Source of the DNA: Gammaproteobacteria bacterium
Lineage (GTDB): Bacteria > Pseudomonadota > Gammaproteobacteria > SZUA-140
DNA: 64,000 nt
NCBI GenBank assembly: GCA_016716465.1
Contig: JADJWH010000001.1
Location: 1,054,001-1,118,000, forward strand
Direction: 5' to 3'
The position numbers and the translations under genes were made by a program. Of the stretch, positions 56,065 to 64,000 are shown piece after piece (position 1 is the stretch's first letter; every line of letters begins with the position of its first letter). The notes under the pieces were generated by a model that was not told where the DNA came from, searched no databases, and saw nothing but the letters and a program-made list of their open reading frames with translations.

Positions 56065-58026
56065 TCACACGATGACGAACACGAACAGCAGGAGCAGGAG
56101 TCCGAGTATCATCGCGAAGGCGTAATGATACAGGAATCCGCTCTGCATGTGCCGGATCCGCGCGGCGATCCAGCCGATGCCGCGCGCGGTGCCGTTCACC
56201 ATCGCGCCGTCGATCACCGTCACGTCACCGGCGCGCCAGAACAGGCGGCCGATGCGGCGCCCGCCGCCGGCGAAGAAGAAATCGTTGAACTGGTCGGCAT
56301 AGTAGTTGCGCTCCAGCAGCCGGTTGAGCGGCGCGAGATTGCGCTTGACGGTGTCGGCGATGTCGGGCCGCTTCATATAGACGAACCATGCGGTGGCCAG
56401 CCCGGCCATGGCGAACCAGAACGGCAGGCCGAGCATTCCGTGGAGGACGAAGCCGGCGGCGCCGGTGAAGTGCTCGCCCAGGTGCGCCAGGGTGTCGCGC
56501 GCGGGATCGACAGTGATCGCGTCGCCGAACCAGCCGCCGAACAGCAGCGGGCCGATGGTGAACGCGCCGATCGCCAGCGAGGGCACCGCGAGCAGCACCA
56601 GCGGCAGCGTCACCACCCAGGGCGACTCGTGCAGGTGTTCGCGCGTGTGGTGGTCCATGCGCTCCTCGCCGTGGAACACCAGGAAGAACATGCGGAAGGA
56701 GTACAGCGCGGTGACGAACACGCCGAGCAGGACCGCGACGTAGGCGAAACCGGCGCCCGGCAGGTGCGAGGCATGCACCGCCTCGATGATGGCGTCCTTC
56801 GAGAAGAAGCCCGAGGTGCCCGGAAACCCGATCAGCGCCAGCGAACCGATCAGCGCCGTCCAGTAGGTGACCGGCATGTATTTCTTCAGGCCGCCCATGT
56901 TGCGGATATCCTGGTCGTGATGCATGGCGATGATCACCGAACCGGCGGCGAGGAACAGCAGCGCCTTGAAGAAGGCGTGCGTCATCAGGTGGAAGATGCC
57001 GGCGGCGTAGGCCGAGGCCCCCAGCGCCACCACCATGTAGCCGAGCTGCGACAGCGTCGAATAGGCCACCACGCGCTTGATGTCGTTCTGCACGATGCCG
57101 AGCAGGCCCATGAAGAAGGCGGTGATCGCCCCGATCACCAGCACCACGCTGAGCGCGGTCGCGGACAGCTCGTACAGCGGCGACATGCGCGCCACCATGA
57201 AGATGCCGGCGGTCACCATCGTTGCGGCGTGGATCAGCGCCGAGATCGGCGTCGGGCCTTCCATCGAATCCGGCAGCCAGACGTGCAGCGGGACCTGGGC
57301 CGACTTGCCCATGGCGCCGATGAACAGCAGGATGCAGATGACCGTCAGCAGCGACCACTGATGCCCGGGGATGATCTCGATCATCGTGTCCTTCATCAGC
57401 GGCGCCGCGGCGAAGGCCTCGGCGTAATCCAGGGTGTTGAAATAGGCCAGCACCGCGGCGATGCCGAGCACGAAGCCGAAGTCGCCCACGCGGTTGACCA
57501 GGAAGGCCTTGAGGTTGGCGTAGATGGCGCTCTCGCGCTGGTACCAGAAGCCGATCAGCAGGTAGGAGACCAGGCCCACCGCCTCCCAGCCGAAGAACAG
57601 CTGCATGAAGTTGTTGGACATCACCAGCATCAGCATGGAGAAGGTGAACAGGGCGATGTAGCTGAAGAAGCGCTGGTAGCCCGGGTCGTCGTGCATATAG
57701 CCCACGGTGTAGATATGGACCATCAGCGAGACGAAGGTCACCACCAGCAGCATCAGGGTGGTCAGGCGGTCGACCAGAAACCCAACCTCGAAGCGGATGC
57801 CGTCGCTGACCATCCAGGTGTAGACCGCGCCGTTATAGGCCGGGTTGCCGTCCAGCACGATGTATTTGAACACCACCAGCGACAGCACGAAGGATACGGC
57901 CACCCCGAGGATGGTCGCCCAGTGCGCGCCGGCGCGGCCGATCCGGCGGCCGAACAGTCCGGCGACGATGGCGCCGGCGAGCGGCGCGAGCGGGATCGCG
58001 AGGTAGACTTTTTCCATTGCGTCCAT
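56065..58026 (-). CDS. nuoL: NADH-quinone oxidoreductase subunit L
   Basis: The largest antiporter-like subunit (653 residues), with the long C-terminal lateral helix. Key motifs are GAMGKSAQVPLHVWLPDSMEGPTPISALIH and FAGG. The start MDAMEKVYLAIP was taken 14 bp after the nuoK stop; MEKVYL three codons later is an alternative. The C-terminus ends in a hydrophobic helix (MILGLLLLLFVFVIV). Confidence 0.96.
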   Translation of the reverse strand: MDAMEKVYLAIPLAPLAGAIVAGLFGRRIGRAGAHWATILGVAVSFVLSLVVFKYIVLDGNPAYNGAVYTWMVSDGIRFEVGFLVDRLTTLMLLVVTFVSLMVHIYTVGYMHDDPGYQRFFSYIALFTFSMLMLVMSNNFMQLFFGWEAVGLVSYLLIGFWYQRESAIYANLKAFLVNRVGDFGFVLGIAAVLAYFNTLDYAEAFAAAPLMKDTMIEIIPGHQWSLLTVICILLFIGAMGKSAQVPLHVWLPDSMEGPTPISALIHAATMVTAGIFMVARMSPLYELSATALSVVLVIGAITAFFMGLLGIVQNDIKRVVAYSTLSQLGYMVVALGASAYAAGIFHLMTHAFFKALLFLAAGSVIIAMHHDQDIRNMGGLKKYMPVTYWTALIGSLALIGFPGTSGFFSKDAIIEAVHASHLPGAGFAYVAVLLGVFVTALYSFRMFFLVFHGEERMDHHTREHLHESPWVVTLPLVLLAVPSLAIGAFTIGPLLFGGWFGDAITVDPARDTLAHLGEHFTGAAGFVLHGMLGLPFWFAMAGLATAWFVYMKRPDIADTVKRNLAPLNRLLERNYYADQFNDFFFAGGGRRIGRLFWRAGDVTVIDGAMVNGTARGIGWIAARIRHMQSGFLYHYAFAMILGLLLLLFVFVIV

Positions 58027-58040
58027 GATGTCCCGCCGCC

Positions 58041-58346
58041 TCAGCCCTTGAGGGAGTCCAGGTTGGTCACGTTGATGGTGCGCCGGTTGCGGAACAGCAC
58101 GATCAGCAGGGCCAGCCCGATCGCCGCCTCCGCCGCCGCCACCGTCAGGATGAAGAACACGAAGACCTGGCCGCCGGTATCGCCGAGGTAATGCGCGAAG
58201 GCGACGAAGTTCATGTTGACGGCGAGCAGCATCAGCTCGATCGCCATCAACAGGATGATGAGGTTTTTGCGGTTGAGGAATATGCCCGCCATGCTGATGC
58301 AGAACAGCACGGCGCCGAGGATGAGAAAATGCGACAAGGCGATCAT
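58041..58346 (-). CDS. nuoK: NADH-quinone oxidoreductase subunit K
   Basis: A 101-residue, three-helix membrane subunit. Two conserved glutamates lie in helix 2 (LMAIELMLLAVNMNF) and helix 3 (AAAEAAIGLALLIVLFRNR), part of the proton path. It lies between nuoJ and nuoL. Confidence 0.96.
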   Translation of the reverse strand: MIALSHFLILGAVLFCISMAGIFLNRKNLIILLMAIELMLLAVNMNFVAFAHYLGDTGGQVFVFFILTVAAAEAAIGLALLIVLFRNRRTINVTNLDSLKG

Positions 58347-58354
58347 GATTCCCC

Positions 58355-58978
58355 TCAGGGCGCGGCCCGTTTGCCCGGCTTCTTTTCCGCCGCCATCTTG
58401 ACAATGCGCACGCGGTCGTCGCGCCGCACGCCGACCTGCTCGGCGGGGTTCTGGTACTTGGTCTCCGGCCGCCGGCGCATGGTCAGCGCGATCGCGGCCA
58501 CGATGGCCACCAGCAGGATCGCCGCCGCGATCTCGAACGGATAGACATAGACGGTATAGAGCAGGCCGCCCAGTTCCTTGGTGTTGCTGTAGTCCGCCCC
58601 GTGCCGCGCCGGCGCGGCGACGCTGTCCAGCCCGAAGTACTGCGGACCCACCACCAGCGCCATCTCGGTCAGGATCAGCAGCGCGACCAGCGCGCCCACC
58701 GGCAGGAAGCGGATGAAACCCTCGCGCAGCGGGACGATATTGATGTCGAGCATCATCACGACGAAGAGGAACAGCACCATGACCGCGCCGACGTAGACCA
58801 GCACCAGCACGATGGCGAGGAATTCCGCCTCCAGCAGCAGCCAGACCGCGGCGCTGGTGAAAAAGGCCAGCACCAGGAACAGCGCGGCATGCACCGGATT
58901 GCGCACGGTGATCACCGCGATGGCCGCGGCGACCAGGATGGCCGCGAAGAGGTAAAAGAGTACCGGTTCCATGTTCAT
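58355..58978 (-). CDS. nuoJ: NADH-quinone oxidoreductase subunit J
   Basis: A 207-residue membrane subunit with five helices, including VLVYVGAVMVLFLFVVMML with the conserved pi-bulge tyrosine region. The C-terminus is charged and lies on the cytoplasmic side. An 8-bp gap separates it from nuoK; the gap to nuoI is 79 bp, the largest in this run. Confidence 0.95.
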   Translation of the reverse strand: MNMEPVLFYLFAAILVAAAIAVITVRNPVHAALFLVLAFFTSAAVWLLLEAEFLAIVLVLVYVGAVMVLFLFVVMMLDINIVPLREGFIRFLPVGALVALLILTEMALVVGPQYFGLDSVAAPARHGADYSNTKELGGLLYTVYVYPFEIAAAILLVAIVAAIALTMRRRPETKYQNPAEQVGVRRDDRVRIVKMAAEKKPGKRAAP

Positions 58979-59057
58979 GCCTGTTTTTGTCTTATATCCC
59001 CAACGGTCCGATCCGTCGCGCCGCCTCCGCGGCGCCCTCCCCCCGCGCGCGGTCCGC

Positions 59058-59546
59058 TCAGCGGAACTGCGCGTCCTGCGCGCGATCCGCGGCGATCTGC
59101 GCCTCGAACTTGTCCCCGATCGCGAGCAGCTTGTCCTTGGTCATGATGTTCTCGCCGCGCTTCTCGAAGTGATATTCGAACACGCGCGTCTCGACGATGG
59201 CGTCGACCGGGCAGGCCTCCTCGCAGAAGCCGCAGTAGATGCACTTGAACAGGTCGATGTCATAGCGCGTGGTGCGGCGCGATCCGTCCTCGCGCGGCTC
59301 CGCCTCGATGGTGATGGCAAGCGCCGGGCACACCGCCTCGCACAGCTTGCAGGCGATGCAGCGTTCCTCCCCGTTGCCGTAACGGCGCAGCGCGTGCAGT
59401 CCGCGGAAACGCGGCGACTGCGGCGTCTTCTCCTCCGGATACTGCACGGTGATCTTCTTCGCGAACAGGTACTTGCCCGTCAGCTTGAGGCCGCGGAACA
59501 GCTCCCACAGGACGAAGCTCTTGAAATAGAACTGGAGGTCTTTCAC
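59058..59546 (-). CDS. nuoI: NADH-quinone oxidoreductase subunit I
   Basis: A 162-residue peripheral subunit with two [4Fe-4S] clusters (N6a/N6b): CIACKLCEAVCPALAITIE and CIYCGFCEEACPVDAIVET. An N-terminal amphipathic helix binds the membrane arm (FKSFVLWELFRGLKLTGKYLF). Electrons pass from NuoG to the NuoB/D side through it. The next gene upstream, nuoH, ends 16 bp away. Confidence 0.97.
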   Translation of the reverse strand: MKDLQFYFKSFVLWELFRGLKLTGKYLFAKKITVQYPEEKTPQSPRFRGLHALRRYGNGEERCIACKLCEAVCPALAITIEAEPREDGSRRTTRYDIDLFKCIYCGFCEEACPVDAIVETRVFEYHFEKRGENIMTKDKLLAIGDKFEAQIAADRAQDAQFR

Positions 59547-59562
59547 CGTGCCTCACCCATGC

Positions 59563-60621
59563 TCAGTCGAACCAGGGACCCAGATGCGCCATCACCGCCA
59601 CCCCGATCACCAGCAGCCAGACGATGGTCAGCGGGATGAACACCTTCCAGCCCAGCCGCATGATCTGGTCGTAGCGGTAGCGCGGGAAGGTGGCGCGGAA
59701 CCACAGAAACAGAAACAGCAGAAACGCCGTCTTCGCCAGCAGCCAGAAGATCCCGGGCACCCAGGCGAGCAGCGGCCCCAGCACGGGGATGCCCTCGAAC
59801 GGCGACAGCCAGCCGCCCAGGAACATCAGCGTGGTCAGCGCCGAGATCAGGATCATGTTGGCATACTCGGCGAGGAAGAACAACGCGAAGGTCATGCCGG
59901 AGTATTCCACGTGGAACCCCGCCACGATCTCCGACTCGCCCTCGGCGACATCGAAAGGCGCGCGATTGGTCTCCGCCACGCCGGCGATGAAATAGACGAA
60001 GAACAGCGGCAGCAGCGGCAACCAGAACCAGTGCAGGAAACTGCCCTGCTGGCTGCGCACGATCTCGCCCAGGTTCAGGCTGCCCGCGGCCATCAGCACG
60101 CCGACCAGGGCGAAGCCCATCGCGATCTCGTAGGCCACCATCTGCGCGGCGGAACGGATGGCGCCGAGGAAGGCGTATTTCGAATTGGAGGCCCAGCCGG
60201 CGATGATGATGCCGTACACCCCCATCGAGGTGAGCGCGAGGATATACAGGAGCCCGGCGTCGATATCGGACAGCACCATGCCGTCGTCGAACGGGATCAC
60301 CGCCCATGCCGCCAGCGCCGGCGCCAGCGCCAGCAGCGGCGCGAACAGGAACAGGAAGCGGTTGGACTGCGTCGGGATGATGATTTCCTTGAACGCCAGC
60401 TTGATGCCGTCGGCGATCGGCTGCAGCCAGCCGCGCGGGCCGACGCGGTTGGGGCCGATGCGCACCTGGATATAGCCGATCACCTTGCGCTCGGCCAGGG
60501 TCAGGTAGGCCACCGACAGCATGATCGGCACCACGATCGCGACGATCTTCGCCACGATCACGATGAGGGCCTGCAGCGACGGCGGCACTCCGGTCCACAG
60601 CGCGAGAAAAAACTCGATCAT
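59563..60621 (-). CDS. nuoH: NADH-quinone oxidoreductase subunit H
   Basis: A 352-residue membrane subunit with eight helices, forming the quinone chamber entry. Motifs include AERKVIGYIQVRIGPNRVGPRGWLQPIADGIKLAFKE and AETNRAPFDVAEGESEIVAGFHVEYSG, with the quinone-site acidic residues. It lies 3 bp after nuoG. Confidence 0.97.
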   Translation of the reverse strand: MIEFFLALWTGVPPSLQALIVIVAKIVAIVVPIMLSVAYLTLAERKVIGYIQVRIGPNRVGPRGWLQPIADGIKLAFKEIIIPTQSNRFLFLFAPLLALAPALAAWAVIPFDDGMVLSDIDAGLLYILALTSMGVYGIIIAGWASNSKYAFLGAIRSAAQMVAYEIAMGFALVGVLMAAGSLNLGEIVRSQQGSFLHWFWLPLLPLFFVYFIAGVAETNRAPFDVAEGESEIVAGFHVEYSGMTFALFFLAEYANMILISALTTLMFLGGWLSPFEGIPVLGPLLAWVPGIFWLLAKTAFLLFLFLWFRATFPRYRYDQIMRLGWKVFIPLTIVWLLVIGVAVMAHLGPWFD

Positions 60622-60624
60622 CCC

Positions 60625-63039
60625 CTACTCCCGTCCCGTCAGCAGACCGAGGGGCCCGAAGGCCGCGCCCAGGGCAGCGGTTTCCGGCAGCGCGGCGGGG
60701 ATCAGCACGCATCCCTCCGGTACCGCTTCGTCGATCGCCACCGGCAGTTCGGCCTCGCCGCCGTCCTGGCGGAAGCGTGCGGACATGCCGGCCCGCAGGC
60801 CGAGACGGCCGGCGGTCGCGGCGTTCAGCGCGGCGACCGCCAGACCACGCGCGTCGGCGGTCTGTTGCAGCGCGTCCGCGCGCCGCACAATCGGGTCGGT
60901 CGCGTAGATCGGCACGTAAGCGACCCGCGTCAGCATCGGATCGGTGCCGGCGGCCGGCGGCGCGAACGATCCGGTCGCGTAATTCGACGGCGCCAGATCG
61001 CCGACCTGCTGCCGCAGCTCCTCGCGCACGTCCTCGGACGACATGTAATCGAAGCCGTTCAGTTCGAACAGGTTGCCGAGCACGCGCAGCACCTTCCAGC
61101 CCGGCCGCGCCTCGCCCGCCGGCGCCACCGCGGCGGCGAAGCTCTGCCAGCGGCCTTCGCCGTTGACGAAGGTGCCCGAGGTCTCGCTGAAGGGAGACAC
61201 CGGCAGCAGCACATCGGCGTATTCCTGCATCGCCCCGCCCTTGAACGCGGTCAGCGCGACGACACATTCCGCCGCCTTGAGCGCGGCCACCGCAGCGGCC
61301 GGCGCGGCGGCGTCGAATTCGGGCTCGACGCCGTGCAGCAGGAAGCCCTTCAACGGCGCGGCGAACATCTGCGCCGCCGGCAGCCCCGGTTTCACCGCGC
61401 GCGCGCCCGCCGCCTCGCGGTGCGGCACCGCGCCGGCGAGCCATGCACCGGCGGCGTTGCCGCCCTCGGCGAGATACCCGTATGTGAAGCCGGCCCCGTG
61501 CGCGATCAGGCGCGCGAGCGACTGCAGGCTGGCGAAGGCCGGATGCATGAAGGCGGTCATACCGAGCAGAACAGTGCCGCGCTGCGCCGCCGCCAGGCGT
61601 TCGGCGATGGCGCGATGCGAATCCTGCACGGTGGCGGCGCCCAGCGCGCGGGCGAATTCGTCCGACGGCTCCCGGCCCTTCTCGACGAAGAGCGCGCGGG
61701 CAATCGCCGCGAGGTGGCGCTCCATGCCGGCCGGGCCGGCGGCGAGGTTGGCCGCCAGCGGGAAATTGAAATCGTAGGCCACCGGATTGACGCACATCAC
61801 GGCGGCGCCATGCAGCGCGGCCTTGCGCAGGCGATGCGAGACCAGCGGCTGCTCCTTGCGCGGCCAGGCGCCGACCAGCAGCGCGGCGTCGACGTCCTGC
61901 AACTCGGCCAGGGACTGGCCCAGCCAGGGGAACACGGGCGCGAAGTCCTGGTCTCGGAAATCGACCTGGCGCAGGCGGTGATCGACGTTTTGGCTGCCCA
62001 GGCTGCGCGTGAGGCGCTGCGCCAGGTACAGTTCCTCCAGCGTCGCCGAGGGCGAGATCAGGGTGCCGAACGCGCCCGGACCGTGCGCCTCGATGACCTG
62101 GCGCAGGCGGTCGCGCGCGAACGCGAGCGCATCGTTCCAGTCGGTCTCCCGCCAGCGCCCGTCGCGCTTGACCATCGGCCGAAGCAGGCGCTCGGGGCCG
62201 CCCAGCGCCTGGTAGCTGTAGCGGTCGCGGTCGGAGATCCAGCATTCGTTGACCGCCTCATTCTCGCGCGGATCCGCGCGCATGACCTTCTGGCCGCGCG
62301 TGAGCAGGGTGAGATTGGACCCGACGCAGTCGTGCGGCGCCACCGACGGCCGCCGCTGCATCTCCCAGGCGCGCGCCGTGTAGCGGAACGGCTTCGAGGT
62401 GAGCGCGCCGACCGGACACAGGTCGATGACGTTGCCCGACAGTTCGGAACCGACCGCCTTCTCGATATAGGTGCCGATGCGCATGTTCTCGCCGCGCCCG
62501 GTGGCGCCGAGCTCGCGCAGCCCGGCGATCTCGTCGCCGAAACGCACGCAGCGCGTGCAATGGATGCAGCGCGTCATCTCGGTCTCGATCAGCGGACCGA
62601 TATCCTTGTCCTTGACGACACGCTTGGCCTCGGCGTACTCGGAGCGGTCGGAACCGTAGCCGATCGACATCTCCTGCAACTCGCACTCGCCGCCCTGGTC
62701 GCAGATCGGGCAGTCGAGCGGATGATTGATGAGGAGGAATTCCATCGTGCCCTTCTGCGCCTCGATCGCCTTGGGCGAGCGGGTCAGGACGTTCATCCCC
62801 TCCGCCACCGGGGTGGCGCAGGCGGGCAAGGGCTTGGGGACCTTCTCCACCTCGATGAGACACATGCGGCAGTTGGCCGCGATGGACAGTTTCTTGTGGT
62901 AACAGAAGCGCGGGATGATGATGCCGGCGGCGTCCGCCGCCTCGATGATCATGTCGCCACGGCGGGCCTTGCACCGCACGCCGTCGATGGTCAGGTTGAC
63001 CGCGTTCGGGTCCTGCGCCTGTTCCGTCGCCGCCGTCAT
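60625..63039 (-). CDS. nuoG: NADH-quinone oxidoreductase subunit G
   Basis: An 804-residue Fe-S subunit. The N-terminus has the [2Fe-2S] cluster N1b (CYHKKLSIAANCRMCLIEVEK) and two [4Fe-4S] sets (CDQGGECELQE; CIHCTRCVRFGDEIAG), with a downstream molybdopterin-oxidoreductase-like domain without cofactor. It overlaps nuoF by 4 bp. The length is between the E. coli form and shorter forms, as in many respiratory gammaproteobacteria. Confidence 0.95.
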   Translation of the reverse strand: MTAATEQAQDPNAVNLTIDGVRCKARRGDMIIEAADAAGIIIPRFCYHKKLSIAANCRMCLIEVEKVPKPLPACATPVAEGMNVLTRSPKAIEAQKGTMEFLLINHPLDCPICDQGGECELQEMSIGYGSDRSEYAEAKRVVKDKDIGPLIETEMTRCIHCTRCVRFGDEIAGLRELGATGRGENMRIGTYIEKAVGSELSGNVIDLCPVGALTSKPFRYTARAWEMQRRPSVAPHDCVGSNLTLLTRGQKVMRADPRENEAVNECWISDRDRYSYQALGGPERLLRPMVKRDGRWRETDWNDALAFARDRLRQVIEAHGPGAFGTLISPSATLEELYLAQRLTRSLGSQNVDHRLRQVDFRDQDFAPVFPWLGQSLAELQDVDAALLVGAWPRKEQPLVSHRLRKAALHGAAVMCVNPVAYDFNFPLAANLAAGPAGMERHLAAIARALFVEKGREPSDEFARALGAATVQDSHRAIAERLAAAQRGTVLLGMTAFMHPAFASLQSLARLIAHGAGFTYGYLAEGGNAAGAWLAGAVPHREAAGARAVKPGLPAAQMFAAPLKGFLLHGVEPEFDAAAPAAAVAALKAAECVVALTAFKGGAMQEYADVLLPVSPFSETSGTFVNGEGRWQSFAAAVAPAGEARPGWKVLRVLGNLFELNGFDYMSSEDVREELRQQVGDLAPSNYATGSFAPPAAGTDPMLTRVAYVPIYATDPIVRRADALQQTADARGLAVAALNAATAGRLGLRAGMSARFRQDGGEAELPVAIDEAVPEGCVLIPAALPETAALGAAFGPLGLLTGRE

Positions 63040-64000
63040 GCCGCCCGCTCCGCCGCGCCGACCAGGCAGCGCTTATGCCTGATGTGGTATTCGAACTCGT
63101 CGTGGAAGTGCTTGAGGAAACTCTGCACCGGCCACGCGGCGGCGTCGCCGAAGGCGCAGATGGTGCGCCCCTCGATGCGCCCGGCGGTCTTGCGCAGCAG
63201 TTCGAGGTCCTCCGCCCGGCCGGCCCCTTCCTCGATGCGCTTGACCACGCGCCACAGCCACCCGGTGCCTTCGCGGCACGGCGTGCACTGACCGCAGGAT
63301 TCCGCGTAATAGAAGCGTGAGATGCGCAGCAGGGCGTTCACCATGCAGGTCGAGTCATCCATCACGATCACGCCGCCGGAGCCCAGCGCCGAACCGGCCT
63401 TGGACAGCGAGTCGTAGTCCATATTGCACTCCATGATGACGTCCGCCGGCATCACCGGCATGGAGGAGCCCCCGGGGATCACGGCCTTGAGCTTGCGGCC
63501 CGAGCGCACGCCGCCCGCCATTTCGAGCAGATCCCGGAACGGCGTGCCCATCGGCACTTCGTAATTGCCGGGCCGGTTGACGTGCCCCGACACCGAAAAG
63601 ATCTTCACGCCGCCGTTGTTGGGTTTGCCGAGATTGAGGAACCACTCGCCGCCGTTGTGGATGATGGACGGCACCGAGGCCAGTGTCTCGGTATTGTTGA
63701 TCGTGGTCGGGCAGCCGTAGAGGCCGAAGTTGGCCGGGAACGGCGGCTTGAAGCGCGGCTGGCCCTTCTTGCCCTCGAGCGACTCGAGCAGGGCGGTCTC
63801 CTCGCCGCAGATGTAGGCGCCCGCGCCGAGATGCGAGTGCAGCTCGAAATCCACGCCCGAGCCGAGGATGTTCCTGCCGATCAGGCCGGCCGCGCGGGCC
63901 TCCTTCAGCGCCGCCTCGAATCGCTCATAGGGCTCGTGGTGAAATTCGCCGCGCATGTAGTTGAAGCCGACCGTGGCCCCGATCGCGTAACCCGCGATGG
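63036..64000 (-). CDS. nuoF: NADH-quinone oxidoreductase subunit F (5' end outside window)
   Basis: The NADH-oxidising subunit with FMN. The visible C-terminal 321 residues are in frame to the window edge. The glycine-rich AYICGEETALLESLEGKKG segment and the [4Fe-4S] N3 ligands in SCGQCTPCREGTGW are present, with a final cysteine near ICAFGDAAAWP. The upstream part (NADH site) continues beyond 64000. It is first among the nuo genes visible here. Confidence 0.97.
   Translation of the reverse strand, partial: IAGYAIGATVGFNYMRGEFHHEPYERFEAALKEARAAGLIGRNILGSGVDFELHSHLGAGAYICGEETALLESLEGKKGQPRFKPPFPANFGLYGCPTTINNTETLASVPSIIHNGGEWFLNLGKPNNGGVKIFSVSGHVNRPGNYEVPMGTPFRDLLEMAGGVRSGRKLKAVIPGGSSMPVMPADVIMECNMDYDSLSKAGSALGSGGVIVMDDSTCMVNALLRISRFYYAESCGQCTPCREGTGWLWRVVKRIEEGAGRAEDLELLRKTAGRIEGRTICAFGDAAAWPVQSFLKHFHDEFEYHIRHKRCLVGAAERAA

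Noticed and set aside
59548..63291. A 1247-codon open frame antisense to nuoH, nuoG and nuoF
   Set aside because: The minus-strand genes are complete with all cofactor motifs. The antisense frame is His/Arg/Gln-rich with no domain, as expected from GC-rich codon bias.

Overview
The window is a GC-rich chromosomal segment from a gammaproteobacterium. Several gene orders point that way: rimP-nusA-infB; rpoE-rseA-rseC-mucD-lepA-lepB-DUF4845-rnc-era-recO-pdxJ-acpS; sdhCDAB-sdhE-ygfX; surE-pcm-nlpD; and the presence of ygfZ, the lysS/prfB/recJ neighbourhood and an rpfE-like gene. I cannot fix the genus. Most of the DNA is conserved housekeeping sequence with short intergenic gaps. Nearly all long open frames antisense to these genes are GC-driven shadows and are omitted.

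Layout. 1-4.4 kb: infB (3' end outside the window), nusA and rimP, read leftward from a near-consensus sigma70 promoter through a leader with a terminator hairpin just before rimP. 4.8-9.9 kb: a CNNM/CBS transporter-like protein, a small membrane protein, two tandem secreted paralogues of unknown function and a sulfotransferase. 9.9-14.2 kb: a gene-poor accessory stretch with a frameshifted FKBP isomerase, two tandem DUF2892-like membrane proteins and two decayed IS3-type transposase fragments, ending at an initiator tRNA. 14.3-24.6 kb: the long leftward acpS-to-rpoE cluster, with rseB absent. 24.8-33.2 kb: nadB, ygfX-sdhE-sdhBADC, ygfZ, an HDOD protein and a 2OG-Fe(II) oxygenase.

33.4-35.65 kb is the most interesting biology: three AT-richer leftward genes, each followed by an imperfect palindrome with integron attC-type core sites. 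This reads as a small integron cassette array with no integrase in the window. The cassettes carry a class III nucleotide-cyclase-like protein, a 2+1 transmembrane coiled-coil protein and an unknown protein. The first two resemble the architecture of a cyclic-nucleotide antiphage (Pycsar-like) pair, but that reading is an inference.

36-46 kb: lysS, prfB (with its programmed +1 frameshift), recJ, an rpfE-like gene and a type IV pilus minor-pilin cluster (pilE-like; fimT, pilW, pilX, pilV). The pilin cluster runs into 666 bases containing only G and C, almost certainly an assembly artefact. Just beyond it a pilV start is joined head-on to a truncated CHASE-domain sensor gene. 46.3-50 kb: alaC-hom-thrC. 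50.1-52.9 kb: a Mth938-like protein and nlpD-pcm-surE without rpoS beside nlpD. 53-64 kb: complex I genes nuoN to nuoF (nuoF cut by the window end).

Sequence quality: nusA and mucD each carry two single-base frameshifts in homopolymers, the FKBP gene one, and one secreted protein probably one. With the G/C-only block, these suggest an incompletely polished draft or metagenome assembly, so the broken genes here should not be taken as true pseudogenes without reads.
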